A stretch of 64,000 nt of DNA from contig CBFFYP010000014.1 in the NCBI GenBank assembly GCA_965646165.1, forward strand, positions 3,280 to 67,279. Direction: 5' to 3'. Both the position numbers and the translations under genes were made by a program. Below are positions 18,459-28,696 of the stretch, one piece after another. Each line of letters opens with the position of its first letter. Within the stretch, counting starts at the first letter, position 1. The notes under the pieces were generated by a model. It did not search any database. It worked only from the letters and a program-made list of their open reading frames with translations, and was not told the DNA's origin. Source of the DNA: MGBC114844 sp910585855 (lineage in GTDB: Bacteria > Bacillota > Clostridia > Lachnospirales > Lachnospiraceae).

Positions 18459-19562
18459 TTAAGGCTCCATTTTATACAAAGTCCAGTCACTATGATAAAC
18501 TCCCTCTTTATGATAACTAACGGACAACCTATGTTTTGTCCCATGTTTATCTGTATAATAAGGATTTCCCCCACCATTTTCTGTATAAAGCGGATAGATT
18601 TCCCCATTACTTAAAATAACCGAATCCCAAATAATCTTACCTCCATCCATCTCAGTATTACTGCCCAAAAATCCTATTTTTGCTACCGTTCCACGTACTA
18701 CTTTGCTATCTTTTTTATAATATACAATATCTCCTTCATAAATCTTATACCCATCTGCCGATATAAAATACTTCTCCTCCTGCAGATTTCCTTTTGGAAA
18801 TTCATCATATTTTTCATTCTCTGTCACAGCTACAAAATCCGCTGGAGCATATGGAATCTCATTTCCGTTTAATAAAAGTTCCGCAAACTCCTCATAAGAA
18901 TAATAATCTCCATTTCCATCATACACACAAGGAATATCATTATTATATTCAATCTGATAACCATAACTTCTTATCCAATCATTAACTGCTTCCACATCAT
19001 AATCCTCATAATTTTCTTCTAAATCTGAAACCAATTCAAAGCTGCCGTCCTCCTGCTTCTGAAAAACAAAACCACTCAAAATAAAATCATACGCAATTCC
19101 ACTGTCTATCACTCTCCCAGTCGAATCTTCATAAAACCCAAACTCATTTATAAAATATCCTGCTGCCTGTAAAATAAGCTCAGTTTCCTCAAAAGTAACT
19201 TCTCCATCTTCCCAGCAAAAATCCCACATTTCTTTTAATTCTGTTTCTCTGTCTATCGTTGTTTCCACTGCTTTTTCTGTCTGTTCTTCTTTTTCCATTC
19301 CTTCTGTTGCAGTCTGCTCACTGTCTTCCGATTTCGTTTCTACCTGTTTATTTTCTACCGTTTCTGTTCTTTCTTCTGTTTCCTTATCTGTCATTCTCTG
19401 CTCTGTACTATTTTCTATGTATTCTATCCCACTCTCCACCTTTTGTACTAAAGGTTCTGTACTGTAATTTATTTCTTCATTCTGATCACTTCCACAACCA
19501 TACAAGCTGCAAACCAATGCCAATGTAAAAACACTTCTTTCTACTTTACCCGTCTTTTTCAT
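18459..19562 (-). CDS. Lipoprotein, unknown function
   Basis: 367 residues. Signal peptide with lipobox (VFTLALVCSLYGCGS), then a Glu/Thr-rich spacer of about 80 residues. A middle region looks like a repeated acidic Tyr-rich fold (EDYDVEAVNDWIRSYGYQIE). The C-terminal part is beta-rich and similar to small SH3-like folds (YKIYEGDIVYYKKDSKVVRG). Likely displayed on the outer face of the membrane. It is 45 bp downstream of the WYL gene at 19608 and probably cotranscribed with it. Family not recognised. Confidence 0.65.
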   Translation of the reverse strand: MKKTGKVERSVFTLALVCSLYGCGSDQNEEINYSTEPLVQKVESGIEYIENSTEQRMTDKETEERTETVENKQVETKSEDSEQTATEGMEKEEQTEKAVETTIDRETELKEMWDFCWEDGEVTFEETELILQAAGYFINEFGFYEDSTGRVIDSGIAYDFILSGFVFQKQEDGSFELVSDLEENYEDYDVEAVNDWIRSYGYQIEYNNDIPCVYDGNGDYYSYEEFAELLLNGNEIPYAPADFVAVTENEKYDEFPKGNLQEEKYFISADGYKIYEGDIVYYKKDSKVVRGTVAKIGFLGSNTEMDGGKIIWDSVILSNGEIYPLYTENGGGNPYYTDKHGTKHRLSVSYHKEGVYHSDWTLYKMEP

Positions 19563-19607
19563 TTTTTAATTCTTCCTTCTTCTTTCCATTTTCATTCGTC
19601 TTATCTT

Positions 19608-20606
19608 CTATTCTTTTTCCTGATACTTTTTCAATATCTGTTCCAATATTTCTTTTAATTTATCCCGAAGTTTTATCGGTTTCACTATTTTCATATCTTC
19701 TCCATAACTTAATACCAATTTTAAAATTTCTTCTTCAAACACTTCTGCATCAATCCAATATCCCCCTTCTTTTCTCTCTACTATCTCTGCTAAAGGAAGC
19801 TTATCAAAAACAGCCTCTATCCTCTTCCCTGTATAACACAACTGAACCTGCATTTTTTCTCCGCCATACATCTGCTTCCAAATTTCCCTCTCCTTTAAAC
19901 GCTTTTTATATGGTATATGATACTGCTTTTCCAAAATCTGAGCCATTAAAATCCTGTCCACCTGATATAATACCAGCTCCTCCTGCAGTTTTGTAAAATC
20001 CTCCTGTTCAAATTCCACCATATAAGCAGCCAAATAAAAATATCCATCCAAAAGCAAAACTGCCATTGGCTCTACTATAAAAAGAACTGGTTTCTTTGCT
20101 CCAATTCTTTGATATGTTATCTTCAGCATTTTCTGCCTCTTTACAGCTATTTCCAAATCCAATACCAAATCCTCCCACTTTCCTTTGTAAAACGGTTTCC
20201 TGCAAACAATTTTTTTCTCATACTCATTTTCAATCAAACCCCATACCACATTCTGATCTTTCTTTGAAAGACAATTTTTAATCAGCTTCTTTAAAATATC
20301 TCCCAGCTCGTCTTCTAAAAACACCTCACACTGAAGCAAAACTTTACATACCCTTAAAATTACTCCGCCAGTCATAATATCTGTCCTTGCTTCACTCAAT
20401 TTATACCCGTTTTGTTTTTTCACATATATCAAAGTAACTATACTGTACTGTTCAGCAAGAGCTAACCGAATCTCTGTAATATCTCGTTTAATCGTCCGAG
20501 AACTTACTTTAAAATTATCCACTTCATCCTTAATATAAATCATCTCTCCATTTGCCAATCTCAAATAAATATCTAATATTCTTCGATTTCTGCTTTTTCT
20601 TCTCAT
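19608..20606 (-). CDS. HTH-WYL transcriptional regulator, second copy
   Basis: 332 residues with the same plan as the protein at 9006: winged helix in the first ~55 residues (VSSRTIKRDITEIRLAL), a helical linker, a WYL domain from about 155, then a WCX-like end. The two are clearly paralogous but diverged. It precedes a lipoprotein gene. Together the two WYL genes bracket the AAA/DUF697/IS605 stretch. Its ligand and targets are unknown. Confidence 0.85.
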   Translation of the reverse strand: MRRKSRNRRILDIYLRLANGEMIYIKDEVDNFKVSSRTIKRDITEIRLALAEQYSIVTLIYVKKQNGYKLSEARTDIMTGGVILRVCKVLLQCEVFLEDELGDILKKLIKNCLSKKDQNVVWGLIENEYEKKIVCRKPFYKGKWEDLVLDLEIAVKRQKMLKITYQRIGAKKPVLFIVEPMAVLLLDGYFYLAAYMVEFEQEDFTKLQEELVLYQVDRILMAQILEKQYHIPYKKRLKEREIWKQMYGGEKMQVQLCYTGKRIEAVFDKLPLAEIVERKEGGYWIDAEVFEEEILKLVLSYGEDMKIVKPIKLRDKLKEILEQILKKYQEKE

Positions 20607-20828
20607 AATCGATTTCCTAATTTCCCTTTCTTCTATTGTCGTATCTGTTATGCCTATTATATCAGCCGGTTATGACATATTTTGTCATTCTTTTTAATTT
20701 TCCATTTTTATTATTTTTAACCATACATTTCTACGAAAATAGAACCTTATATATCACCCATGTTGTAATTTTTTTCATCAGCAATACACAGACAAAAGCA
20801 GAGCAGAAACTTGCTGACGAGGACACAA

Positions 20829-21446
20829 GAGGACGCCAGATTCGAAAACGATGGGTAGCCTGCTGTTCCGGTTTCCAAAAAGCAAGAAGTTCTAAGACTT
20901 CTGCCTTTTCCTTTCCCCAACCAGACAGATCGGGGCGCAATTCGCCCTCATTTCAGCCGAAACGAAACGGGTGTAAGGAAAGATATTACCAACCATAAGA
21001 CAACCTCTTTCTTATCATCCGGGCTAAACACGCCCCTTTTTTTCAAAGTCACTGCAGTCTACCCATCGTTTTCAAATCTGACTGTTTCTTGGCTTCGGAA
21101 CAAAAAAAGAATGAACAGCGAGAGGCGGTTTGCTCCTGTCCTTTGCTTGCGACTTCGGAGAACGGTTAGAAAGTCTTGGGCTTCTGTAGAACTACCTAGA
21201 ATTTTTTGCATATCCTGCTTCCATGCAGGGTATGCAAAAAAAGGGGCGTGTTTAGCCCGAAGAATAGATAAGAAACTGTGTTATGATTGATAAAATCCTT
21301 CCTTACACCCATTATGTTTCGCCTGTGATGAGGGCGAATTGCGCCCCGGTTTGGACGGTTGGATAAACCGAAATCAGAAGCCCTAGACTTTCTTACCGTT
21401 TGGAGCGGAGCAGGCAAAGGACAGGAGCAAACCACCTCTGGCGTCC
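20829..21446. repeat. Head-to-head pair of family B elements
   Basis: The first unit runs forward (GAGGACGCC at 20829; arms 20838-20858 and 21059-21079, 21 bases, one mismatch). It has lost part of its inner right stem. The second unit is inverted (arms 21121-21146 and 21414-21439, 26 bases, one mismatch), ending GGCGTCC at 21440. Between them lies TTTCTTGGCTTCGGAACAAA, then seven A-rich bases. The whole pair is bounded by GGACGCC/GGCGTCC in inverted order. The same design recurs at 40.4 and 47.1 kb. Confidence 0.85.
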
Positions 21447-21457
21447 GGTGAAAGCCA

Positions 21458-21520
21458 AATAAAAACTCTGACCCTCTATACTGCCTCTATCCCTACAGTA
21501 CAAAAAGTCAGAGTTCTTAA
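21458..21520 (-). terminator. Intrinsic terminator of the Yeh-like operon
   Basis: On the minus strand AACTCTGAC and GTCAGAGTT pair around a ~33-base loop, followed by TTTTTAT. It lies 28 bases after the DUF4132 stop, between the gene and the family B pair. Confidence 0.6.
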
Positions 21521-21547
21521 TTATTTTGTCCTATTAAAAACAATTCC

Positions 21548-24500
21548 CTACTGATGCCCCCGCTTCGTCTTCCAATCTTCATTTCGTTCCTTACTAGAAG
21601 CCGTAGCCAAAGCAATCTGCCGTACAATCTCACTAAAATACCTCCCCGGCACTTCACTAAGAAAAATCCCTTTCCCCTGCTCTACCTTATCATAAGCATA
21701 ATTCCCCCGCTCAATCTCCCCCATTTTATAAAACCGTGCATCATATATGGTAACATCATCCATCCCTCCAACGCCAACACAGCTTCCAGAAAAATGAAGT
21801 TCCACCCCATATCCAATCTTAGCATCCTCCCGATAAAATGTATAAAATCCTCCTGCATCCAAAATACTTCCCCGATACCATCCCATTGCCATCAGTTTTC
21901 CTCCAAGCGACAAATCATTGACTACCAATCCGCCAAACCGCTCCAAACTCCGCATCTTTATTTCCTCTTCATCAGGATAAAAAACACTTCGTTCCAACTG
22001 CTCGATCGGCTGCACAATCTCATAATCCTCTAACTGCTCCTTCCAAGTATTCCTTGATTCCTCCGAAAGCTCAATCGGATGTACCAGACCAATCTTTCCG
22101 TCCTCTGGAAGCACAAACTCCTCTTCCTCTTCCGTATTAAATGTTCCGTCCTCCATATACCGAAAACTCTGCACCAGCACACTGTCCTGATAAATTCCCC
22201 AAATCAATCCTATCGCAAACTGATGCATCAAAGGATTTTTCACAAACAAAGCCTCCCAGGACGCTTTATTCCACATACGCTCAGTAGAAAGTGCCAATTC
22301 TAACCGTTCTTTCTGGCTGCCGATCGTTGTTTTCATCTGTTTTTTCATCTGTTTATACGCCTCATAAGCAGCCGCTGCCTTCTCTGGATCATCTTTTTTA
22401 CCGGGTGCAGGCAGACTTTTTAATTTCTTATTATTTTTATCAAACACTTCTATCTCTAATGCCGTAGTAATTGTTACTCGAAAACACCGTTCTCCATAGT
22501 CAAACACACGCTCCATATGCTCGTCAAATCCCAAATCCGGTACAATCCGATCTTCTAATTCTTCTCTCTCTACTCCAAGCTGTTTTGCCGCAAAATCCAG
22601 CGCACGCCCTGCCGCTGCCTTTACCTGTTTAAATTTAAACTTTCTTGCAAGCCCATCCACAATTAAAAGTGCCTGCGGATCAGGGCTTAATGCCAATGCC
22701 TGCACCGCATCAGAAGCAATCGCTCCTCTGGCATACTTTGGCCACTCCTGAATCTGATGCTGCAGTTTCTTTACGATCTCCATCCCGCCATGAATCGAAG
22801 CAGCAAATAAAACCCAGCGTTTCTTCGCCTCTGCTCCTGCCTCAATCCATTTGTCAAAAAGCTCATTGATATAAACTGCAAATTCCGCCGTCTGCAGATC
22901 TTCTGCAAGAAATACAGCGTCCGCACTAACTCCGCAAGGCTGCATCGAAGCATAACAGAGCAAAATTGCCTGCAGATATTCTTTTGACGCTTCCTCTCCT
23001 CCTTTTTTATGTACCACAGAAAACGGCGTCTGATATGCCCATGCAAGTGTTCTAGATCTGCCGCCCTGATTTATTTTCTTTACCATATCCTCTCTTGTCA
23101 AAACCGCTTTCATCTCTTCTGCCTCCTGTCCGGTCTGTGTCAGCTTTTCAAGCAAAGTACAAAGTTTTTTATTCTTTTCTTTTTCCAGTGCCTGTTCCAA
23201 TAATTTCCGATATTTTTCTATATCCCAATCTACCAATACCCGAATAGCAAGTTCTCGTTCCACCGCTTTTTTTGCACCTAAAAGCTGTATGATATCCTGC
23301 TCCCATCCGGTCTGCTGCTTTAGAATTTCTAATAATTTTTCTCTTACTGCTTTTGAACTATCCTGTGCAAATGCTAAAATAGCTTCTTTATTTTCCTGCG
23401 GCGAAGCAGCTAAAAAATCCAATCCAAACTTTCTTCCGTTTGCCGATGCTTTATAAAATGCTTCCAACACTTCCTCTTTTTGCTTTAAAAAATACTCTCC
23501 GAAAACCTCCTTTGCTACATGATAAAATTTATCTGCAAGCTCCTTATAATAAATGCTTTCTTTTATTTCTGCTGTCATCTTTACCTGATGCTTGAAATCC
23601 ATCCCTTCCTGTTCAAATTCTTCAAAAATTTTCTTAGATTCCGCTTCTGCCTCTTCCTTATGCTGCCATATTCTCGTTCCAAAAAAATAATAATTTCCTG
23701 CTATCGCTGCTAAAACCGCATATCTTCTGAAAAAATCATCCTCTCCAAAATATTTACAATAGGTATTTAGATTCGCATGACAATAATATAATCCGGTTAT
23801 CTGATCTTCACAGGCATACAACTGCTCGATCCCTGCCTCTCCTCTTAAATAACTCTGAACATTAGAAAATGCAGCATGAGCAGAAAATGTATTTATAATC
23901 TTTTCTCTCTCCCTATCCTGACTAAATTTTATTTTTTCCAAATAAAATTTCAAATCTAATTTTTTCGCAACTTCTAACATTCTCTTTACAATCGTATCCG
24001 GTGCTGCATCACAGCAATCCGAATAAACTTCACGATTTTTTATAAACTGCACCTGAAGAATCCTTTTATGAAATCGTTCTGCTGCCCAATAAATATATTT
24101 TGCCGAATCAATCCCAAATAGCTTGTCAAAATTTCCTCCCCGACACTTCAGATCGTTTCGAATATCCCCAAAATCCATTCCATTTAATGCTGCATTTCGA
24201 TTGATAAAAAGAGCCAGTTCCACCAAATTTTTTAAGCAGCAAGAAAGCGGTGCATTTGCAAATGCCAATCCTGCTGTCTGTTCTACTACATTTTGAACAA
24301 CCGTATGTCTTCTCACCATCTGCTTTGCCTCATCTGACAGTTTTTCCTGATGCAAAGCATCCGAAATCTTTTGAATTTCTTCCGAAAGAAGCCCCTGATT
24401 CAGCATATAATTTACCCTTTTGCACATACAGTCTTCATACTCTTTCATCAAGATCTGATCTTCTGGCAGCAGGCAGACTTTTTTCGTATCCTCCTTTTCT

Positions 24501-25078
24501 TCCTCTTCCCATATCAATTTTGCATCAGGATATTTTAAAAGAAAATATAACGTATACAAAATCTGCTTTCCACCTTCACTCTGTCCGTCTTTATAAAAAA
24601 GTGCCTTCCGAATCCATTCCGCTTCACCTGCAAATTTTTCTGTAAATTCTCTTAACTTTCGTTCAAAGGGCAGCTTCTCTCCATTTTCATAGGCATAAAC
24701 CGCCAAAATTTTATCCATTGCAATCCCTATTTTTTTCTTCTGATTCAGCTTTAACATTCCCTCTGGAAGCATCTTTTGACAGGAAGGTCCTCCAATCGCA
24801 AACAATACATCAAAATACCGCTTTGCTTCCTCTAAACCAACCATTTCTCCTACCCCATACTCCTCTAAATACTCCTTTTTTGCAAGAGTAAGAAAAAGCG
24901 TAGCCGATGGATTATGAGAAATCCGTTTTAAATCCTGAAACGGAAACTGTAAAAGCACCTCTTCCCCTTCTTTTCCATCAATATAATCCTGTACTTTTTT
25001 TATAAAATCCTCTGATAAATGAAGCTGTTTGCACACTTCCAACAACGTCTGCGTCTGTATCTGAGTCAATCGATCCAT
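21548..25078 (-). CDS. DUF4132 protein (YehI/MolR-like)
   Basis: 1176 residues, close to E. coli YehI (about 1200). The first ~700 residues are helical and repeat-like (HEAT-like alternation of charged and hydrophobic helices). The C-terminal ~250 residues are the DUF4132 signature part: LGGKLMAMGWYRGSILDAGG, FYREDAKIGYGVELHFSG and DDVTIYDARFY. DUF4132 proteins travel with MoxR AAA, VWA and SWIM proteins, and their activity is not established. Here it is the last gene of that operon, 17 bp after the 127-aa frame. A strong TTTCCTCC-complement ribosome site precedes the ATG. A scaffold or effector of the ATPase system is the usual inference. Confidence 0.85.
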   Translation of the reverse strand: MDRLTQIQTQTLLEVCKQLHLSEDFIKKVQDYIDGKEGEEVLLQFPFQDLKRISHNPSATLFLTLAKKEYLEEYGVGEMVGLEEAKRYFDVLFAIGGPSCQKMLPEGMLKLNQKKKIGIAMDKILAVYAYENGEKLPFERKLREFTEKFAGEAEWIRKALFYKDGQSEGGKQILYTLYFLLKYPDAKLIWEEEEKEDTKKVCLLPEDQILMKEYEDCMCKRVNYMLNQGLLSEEIQKISDALHQEKLSDEAKQMVRRHTVVQNVVEQTAGLAFANAPLSCCLKNLVELALFINRNAALNGMDFGDIRNDLKCRGGNFDKLFGIDSAKYIYWAAERFHKRILQVQFIKNREVYSDCCDAAPDTIVKRMLEVAKKLDLKFYLEKIKFSQDREREKIINTFSAHAAFSNVQSYLRGEAGIEQLYACEDQITGLYYCHANLNTYCKYFGEDDFFRRYAVLAAIAGNYYFFGTRIWQHKEEAEAESKKIFEEFEQEGMDFKHQVKMTAEIKESIYYKELADKFYHVAKEVFGEYFLKQKEEVLEAFYKASANGRKFGLDFLAASPQENKEAILAFAQDSSKAVREKLLEILKQQTGWEQDIIQLLGAKKAVERELAIRVLVDWDIEKYRKLLEQALEKEKNKKLCTLLEKLTQTGQEAEEMKAVLTREDMVKKINQGGRSRTLAWAYQTPFSVVHKKGGEEASKEYLQAILLCYASMQPCGVSADAVFLAEDLQTAEFAVYINELFDKWIEAGAEAKKRWVLFAASIHGGMEIVKKLQHQIQEWPKYARGAIASDAVQALALSPDPQALLIVDGLARKFKFKQVKAAAGRALDFAAKQLGVEREELEDRIVPDLGFDEHMERVFDYGERCFRVTITTALEIEVFDKNNKKLKSLPAPGKKDDPEKAAAAYEAYKQMKKQMKTTIGSQKERLELALSTERMWNKASWEALFVKNPLMHQFAIGLIWGIYQDSVLVQSFRYMEDGTFNTEEEEEFVLPEDGKIGLVHPIELSEESRNTWKEQLEDYEIVQPIEQLERSVFYPDEEEIKMRSLERFGGLVVNDLSLGGKLMAMGWYRGSILDAGGFYTFYREDAKIGYGVELHFSGSCVGVGGMDDVTIYDARFYKMGEIERGNYAYDKVEQGKGIFLSEVPGRYFSEIVRQIALATASSKERNEDWKTKRGHQ

Positions 25079-25095
25079 AACCGTTTCCTCCTTTT

Positions 25096-25458
25096 TTATT
25101 TTATTTTTTTATCCTCTTTTTTATCTTCACAATAATACTGATAGCCCCGATCATATTCCACCTGTTCCATTCCAAGATATAGATACTCACTAATCTTGGT
25201 ATAAACTCCTCCCATTCCATCTTCCGCTCTCTTTCCGATTCGATGCCTCCTCATAGAAACACCCTTAAAAAGTTCCCCTAAAAGATCAAAAAGATACTCC
25301 ATTCCATACTGTTTTGTCAGTCGGCAAACCTTCTCTAATTCCTCTAATGTACTGTCCTGTATCGTATCAAATCCACTTTGATAAAGTTCCTCTATAATCT
25401 GATCTATCTGTTCTAGCAATGCCCCCACTGCCTCTTCTTTTGAATCATACTCACTCAT
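25096..25458 (-). CDS. Small acidic helical protein in Yeh-like operon
   Basis: About 120 residues starting at ATG 25458 (MSEYDSKEEAVGALLEQIDQ); the frame also has an earlier start at 25479. The chosen ATG overlaps the SWIM gene stop by 8 bases, which indicates translational coupling. The protein is helical and acidic, ending in a Lys-rich tail. No family recognised. It has no counterpart that I know of in the E. coli yeh set, so it may be a lineage-specific adaptor between SWIM and DUF4132 proteins. Confidence 0.65.
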   Translation of the reverse strand: MSEYDSKEEAVGALLEQIDQIIEELYQSGFDTIQDSTLEELEKVCRLTKQYGMEYLFDLLGELFKGVSMRRHRIGKRAEDGMGGVYTKISEYLYLGMEQVEYDRGYQYYCEDKKEDKKIK

Positions 25459-27166
25459 CCAAAATCTCCTTTCGATCAATCAATGCCACTGGATACATTC
25501 GGATTCTTCCGTCCCTTAAATAGACTTTTCCTAAAAAATATGGAAGCTCATCTTCCCGAATCTGTTCCAAACAAAAAATCCCCCTTTCCTCCTTTTTCGA
25601 ATAAACAACTTCCACCACAACTTCCCGTCCTGCCTTATCAAAAAGCACCATAGAAAGACGCTGATCCGTTTCGGAAAACACTGCTTTTTCACAAAAAGCT
25701 GCCTGCAAAAGTACCAAATCCGATTTCTTTGAAAATTCCGTCTTTCCTTTTAGCCACTGCCCCTTTTCCTTTCCGATCCTTTCCAAAAACAATTTCTGAA
25801 AGTCCTGATAATGCCATCTTTCCAACTCCTTCCAAGTCAAATTTCGCTCCCCGATAATTGTTCCTTTTGTTTCCTGACTAGAAGAAAGCCGATTTCTTTC
25901 ATCACACCTTACTTTCAAAAGAGAAATCCGCTTTTTCGAAAGTTCTTCCAAAGAAAGCATCATTCCCCAAGGAGCTTGTCCCTTCTCCTGTCGTTGAAAT
26001 CGATTTCCCTTTTCATAAAAAACCGGTCTGGCTACCGTATAAGTATACCACTCCTTTGTATGTTCCTCCAAAAAATAAATCGTTTCTCCCTCATATCCGG
26101 TCTGACTGAAAAAATGCTCCATAGCAACTCCAATCAAATCCAAATTTCCAACTGATATATACTCCGCTTTAAATTCCCCGGCATATTCTGCCACCTCTGT
26201 ATTACTTTTTGTCTGTAAAAGCAGTTCCACTCTCCGATAAAGCTTTGTCATCTGCACCATCAAATCATGAGGTCGAAAAGACGCCAGCCTTTTAAAATAC
26301 CTCCCATAAGAATCAAAAAGCGCACGAAAATATCCCTCATACTTCGGCAAATTTGCATTATGACTAATAATCGCCAAACGCTCCAAATAATCCAATACAT
26401 CCGGTGAAGTCCTAGAAAGACCCGTCCCAAAAAGTTCATCTAAAAACTGCTTCATCTGCACTGCTGTCTCATGAATCTGATCCAATGAATACTCCATACT
26501 TTTTTCCGCTTCCTCTGTCAGTTTCTCTTTTGTAACAATATCTAAATCCAACTGACACCATAAAACAGCCTCTGCCTTATGAACGCAAAACTCCTTTTTA
26601 TGACAGCTACAAGAAGAATACGCCAACGGAAATATCAATTTTACTGTACTACTGTGCCATGGCAGCTTTACCGTAATCATAGAAGTATAATGAATCTCAG
26701 GACAAATCCCTCTTTTTACCTTAGAAACAAAATCCTGAAACTGCCGAACCCCCATACTCTTCTTTAAAGAATCCAAAGGATAATTACGAATTTCCTCCAA
26801 AAGCTGCTCTGTCCCTATCTTTTTAACACTTTCCGCTTCCTGACAAACTACATCTCCCTCCAATGCACTTATATCGATCGGTTTTTCTGTTTCCTGCTCT
26901 TTTACATATTCCCGCAAAACCAAAATCGCCAACACAATATGCCGACAGATACTTCTAGAAGGACAGGAACACTTACTCTCTCCAAGCGGATAACAAATCC
27001 TAACGGTTTCCATTCCCACCTTTACTTCAACCTCTTCACCAAACGTTACAATTTCTGCTGTATTCTCCTCTTTATCTTTATAAGCCCGTTTTACAATTCC
27101 CTTATTTGACAGCCCAATTAAATAATCATCATCTAAATCAGCCATCCATTCTTTCCATTTCTCCAT
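25451..27166 (-). CDS. SWIM zinc-finger protein (YehQ-like), two fingers
   Basis: 571 residues. Two SWIM-type zinc motifs of form CxC-x5-CxH are visible: C66, C68, C74, H76 (CSCPSRSICRH) and C186, C188, C194, H196 (CSCHKKEFCVH). The remainder is mixed alpha/beta with no catalytic motif seen. SWIM fingers bind DNA or proteins. YehQ of E. coli has the same position in its cluster. Between this gene and the VWA gene upstream lie a family A element and a tandem repeat, so expression may be uncoupled from the upstream genes. Start ATG at 27166 with GAGAG upstream. Confidence 0.85.
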   Translation of the reverse strand: MEKWKEWMADLDDDYLIGLSNKGIVKRAYKDKEENTAEIVTFGEEVEVKVGMETVRICYPLGESKCSCPSRSICRHIVLAILVLREYVKEQETEKPIDISALEGDVVCQEAESVKKIGTEQLLEEIRNYPLDSLKKSMGVRQFQDFVSKVKRGICPEIHYTSMITVKLPWHSSTVKLIFPLAYSSCSCHKKEFCVHKAEAVLWCQLDLDIVTKEKLTEEAEKSMEYSLDQIHETAVQMKQFLDELFGTGLSRTSPDVLDYLERLAIISHNANLPKYEGYFRALFDSYGRYFKRLASFRPHDLMVQMTKLYRRVELLLQTKSNTEVAEYAGEFKAEYISVGNLDLIGVAMEHFFSQTGYEGETIYFLEEHTKEWYTYTVARPVFYEKGNRFQRQEKGQAPWGMMLSLEELSKKRISLLKVRCDERNRLSSSQETKGTIIGERNLTWKELERWHYQDFQKLFLERIGKEKGQWLKGKTEFSKKSDLVLLQAAFCEKAVFSETDQRLSMVLFDKAGREVVVEVVYSKKEERGIFCLEQIREDELPYFLGKVYLRDGRIRMYPVALIDRKEILDE

Positions 27167-27213
27167 ACTGTTCTCTCTTTTTATAATTTTTAGATAATTT
27201 TTAAGTTGGATAG

Positions 27214-27376
27214 AGGACGTCGAAAGCGGAAAGAAGTGCTATTCCGGGCTCGCTTGCGCTTAGCATTTCCTATTTTCATAGCGGACACATAAGGTGCTAA
27301 AATACAGCAATACAGCACCTAAGTGCCCACGGGAAATAATAACCCTGCATAGCACTCCCTTCCGTTTTCGGCTGTA
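27214..27376 (+). repeat. Family A element inside the Yeh-like operon
   Basis: AGAGGACGTC opens the element. Arms at about 27219-27242 and 27349-27372 pair over 24 bases with four mismatches. The inner hairpin is AGGTGCT/AGCACCT, different in sequence from other copies but still complementary. It lies between the VWA and SWIM genes and would be transcribed if the operon is read through. Confidence 0.8.
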
Positions 27377-27390
27377 TACTCCAAACCGAA

Positions 27391-27478
27391 AAAGTAATAA
27401 AATATTCACTGCAATATCAAATGCCAACACCAAAAAAGTAATAAAATATTCACTATAGTGTCAAATGTCAACGAGGAA
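27391..27478 (+). repeat. Tandem 44-bp direct repeat, two units
   Basis: AAAGTAATAAAATATTCACT starts at 27391 and again at 27435, each followed by a similar ATATCAAATGCCAAC / GTGTCAAATGTCAAC stretch. The second unit ends just before the VWA stop at 27487, so on the message it forms the 3' flank of VWA. Confidence 0.7.
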
Positions 27479-27486
27479 TAATGCTC

Positions 27487-28611
27487 TTATGCAATCATTT
27501 TTCCTATCCATTCTGCCAGTTCCTCTGGTGTCATAGCTCCTACAAATGCTCCCATATCAGCTAATACTGCTGCTGCATTTCGATCATAATTCGGATTCGC
27601 TTCCATATCAAGCGCCGTTAAAACAATTAATTTTGATCCACTTTCAATGATTCCTTTACTGATTCGATACATATTTTGATAGCCATATCCCTCATAGAGA
27701 TCCGAAACCAAAACCAACATTGTCCGATACGGCATATCGATCAGTCCCTCACAATATGCCAATGCTCCCCCTATATTTGTCCCTCCTCCAAGCTGAACGC
27801 TCATCAGCGTTTCCACCGGATCTGTTACATATCCGCTTAAATCCACTACATTTGTATCAAATATTATCAACTTGGTATCCAACATTGGCATTTTTGCAAA
27901 AATTCCTGCCATAACTGCACTGTAAATAACCGAATCCAGCATCGAACCGCTTTCATCCACACAAACAATGACTCTCCACTGATTATAACGCTTCTGCCGT
28001 GCATGAAAATAAACCTGTTTTAGAACCAACCGGCGATTTTCGGTATCATAATTTTTTAAATTCATCCGAATAGTACGTTTAATATCCAAATTCCGCACGG
28101 ACTTTACCGGACTGCTGGCACTTCGATTTATCTTTCCCCAAAAAGACTGCCGCATTTCCTGTTCCAATTTCTTAGTCAGCTCCTCCGCTACCTTCCGCAC
28201 AATCTCCCGTGCCATTGTCAGAACTTCCCCTTTCATCATATGCTTCAACTCTAAAATCGTCTTCAACAACTCCTGATTTGGTTCTAATTTCTCAAGCACA
28301 TCTGAATCCGTCAATAATTCCGTCATTCCATATTTCTCCAACGCATGACGTTCCATCACTTCCACAGTCTGCTTTGGAAACAATTTCTTAATCTTATGAA
28401 TCCACCCCGGAACAGTAATCTTCGAATCCTCTCTCCCCCCAGATCGCTCCCGAATCTCCTGCTCCTCTCCATACTCCCTTGCATAAAGATAATCCAAAAC
28501 CTCTTCCATCCCCATATAATCCACTTCCCCAGAAGAAAAAGAAATCTGATCCGAAGCATACTTTCCTAAAACCAACCGCCACCTGTTCAAAATCTCCTGC
28601 TCATCTATCAT
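27487..28611 (-). CDS. VWA-domain protein (YehP-like)
   Basis: 374 residues, matching E. coli YehP length. The first ~200 residues are helical and variable. A von Willebrand A domain follows with the metal-binding MIDAS: DESGS at 219-223, a Thr in GGGTNIGG near 278 and an Asp in LVSDLYEG near 307. VWA proteins paired with MoxR ATPases act as substrate adaptors or metal-dependent binding partners. The start ATG at 28611 has GAGGT directly upstream. It is separated from the DUF5682 gene by a family A element. Confidence 0.85.
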   Translation of the reverse strand: MIDEQEILNRWRLVLGKYASDQISFSSGEVDYMGMEEVLDYLYAREYGEEQEIRERSGGREDSKITVPGWIHKIKKLFPKQTVEVMERHALEKYGMTELLTDSDVLEKLEPNQELLKTILELKHMMKGEVLTMAREIVRKVAEELTKKLEQEMRQSFWGKINRSASSPVKSVRNLDIKRTIRMNLKNYDTENRRLVLKQVYFHARQKRYNQWRVIVCVDESGSMLDSVIYSAVMAGIFAKMPMLDTKLIIFDTNVVDLSGYVTDPVETLMSVQLGGGTNIGGALAYCEGLIDMPYRTMLVLVSDLYEGYGYQNMYRISKGIIESGSKLIVLTALDMEANPNYDRNAAAVLADMGAFVGAMTPEELAEWIGKMIA

Positions 28612-28696
28612 ACCTCAACCTCTTCTATCTCACTTTCTATTCCGCTATCTAAAAAAATACCTCTCAACCATTTCTTATCCAACCTCCCTGAAAGCA

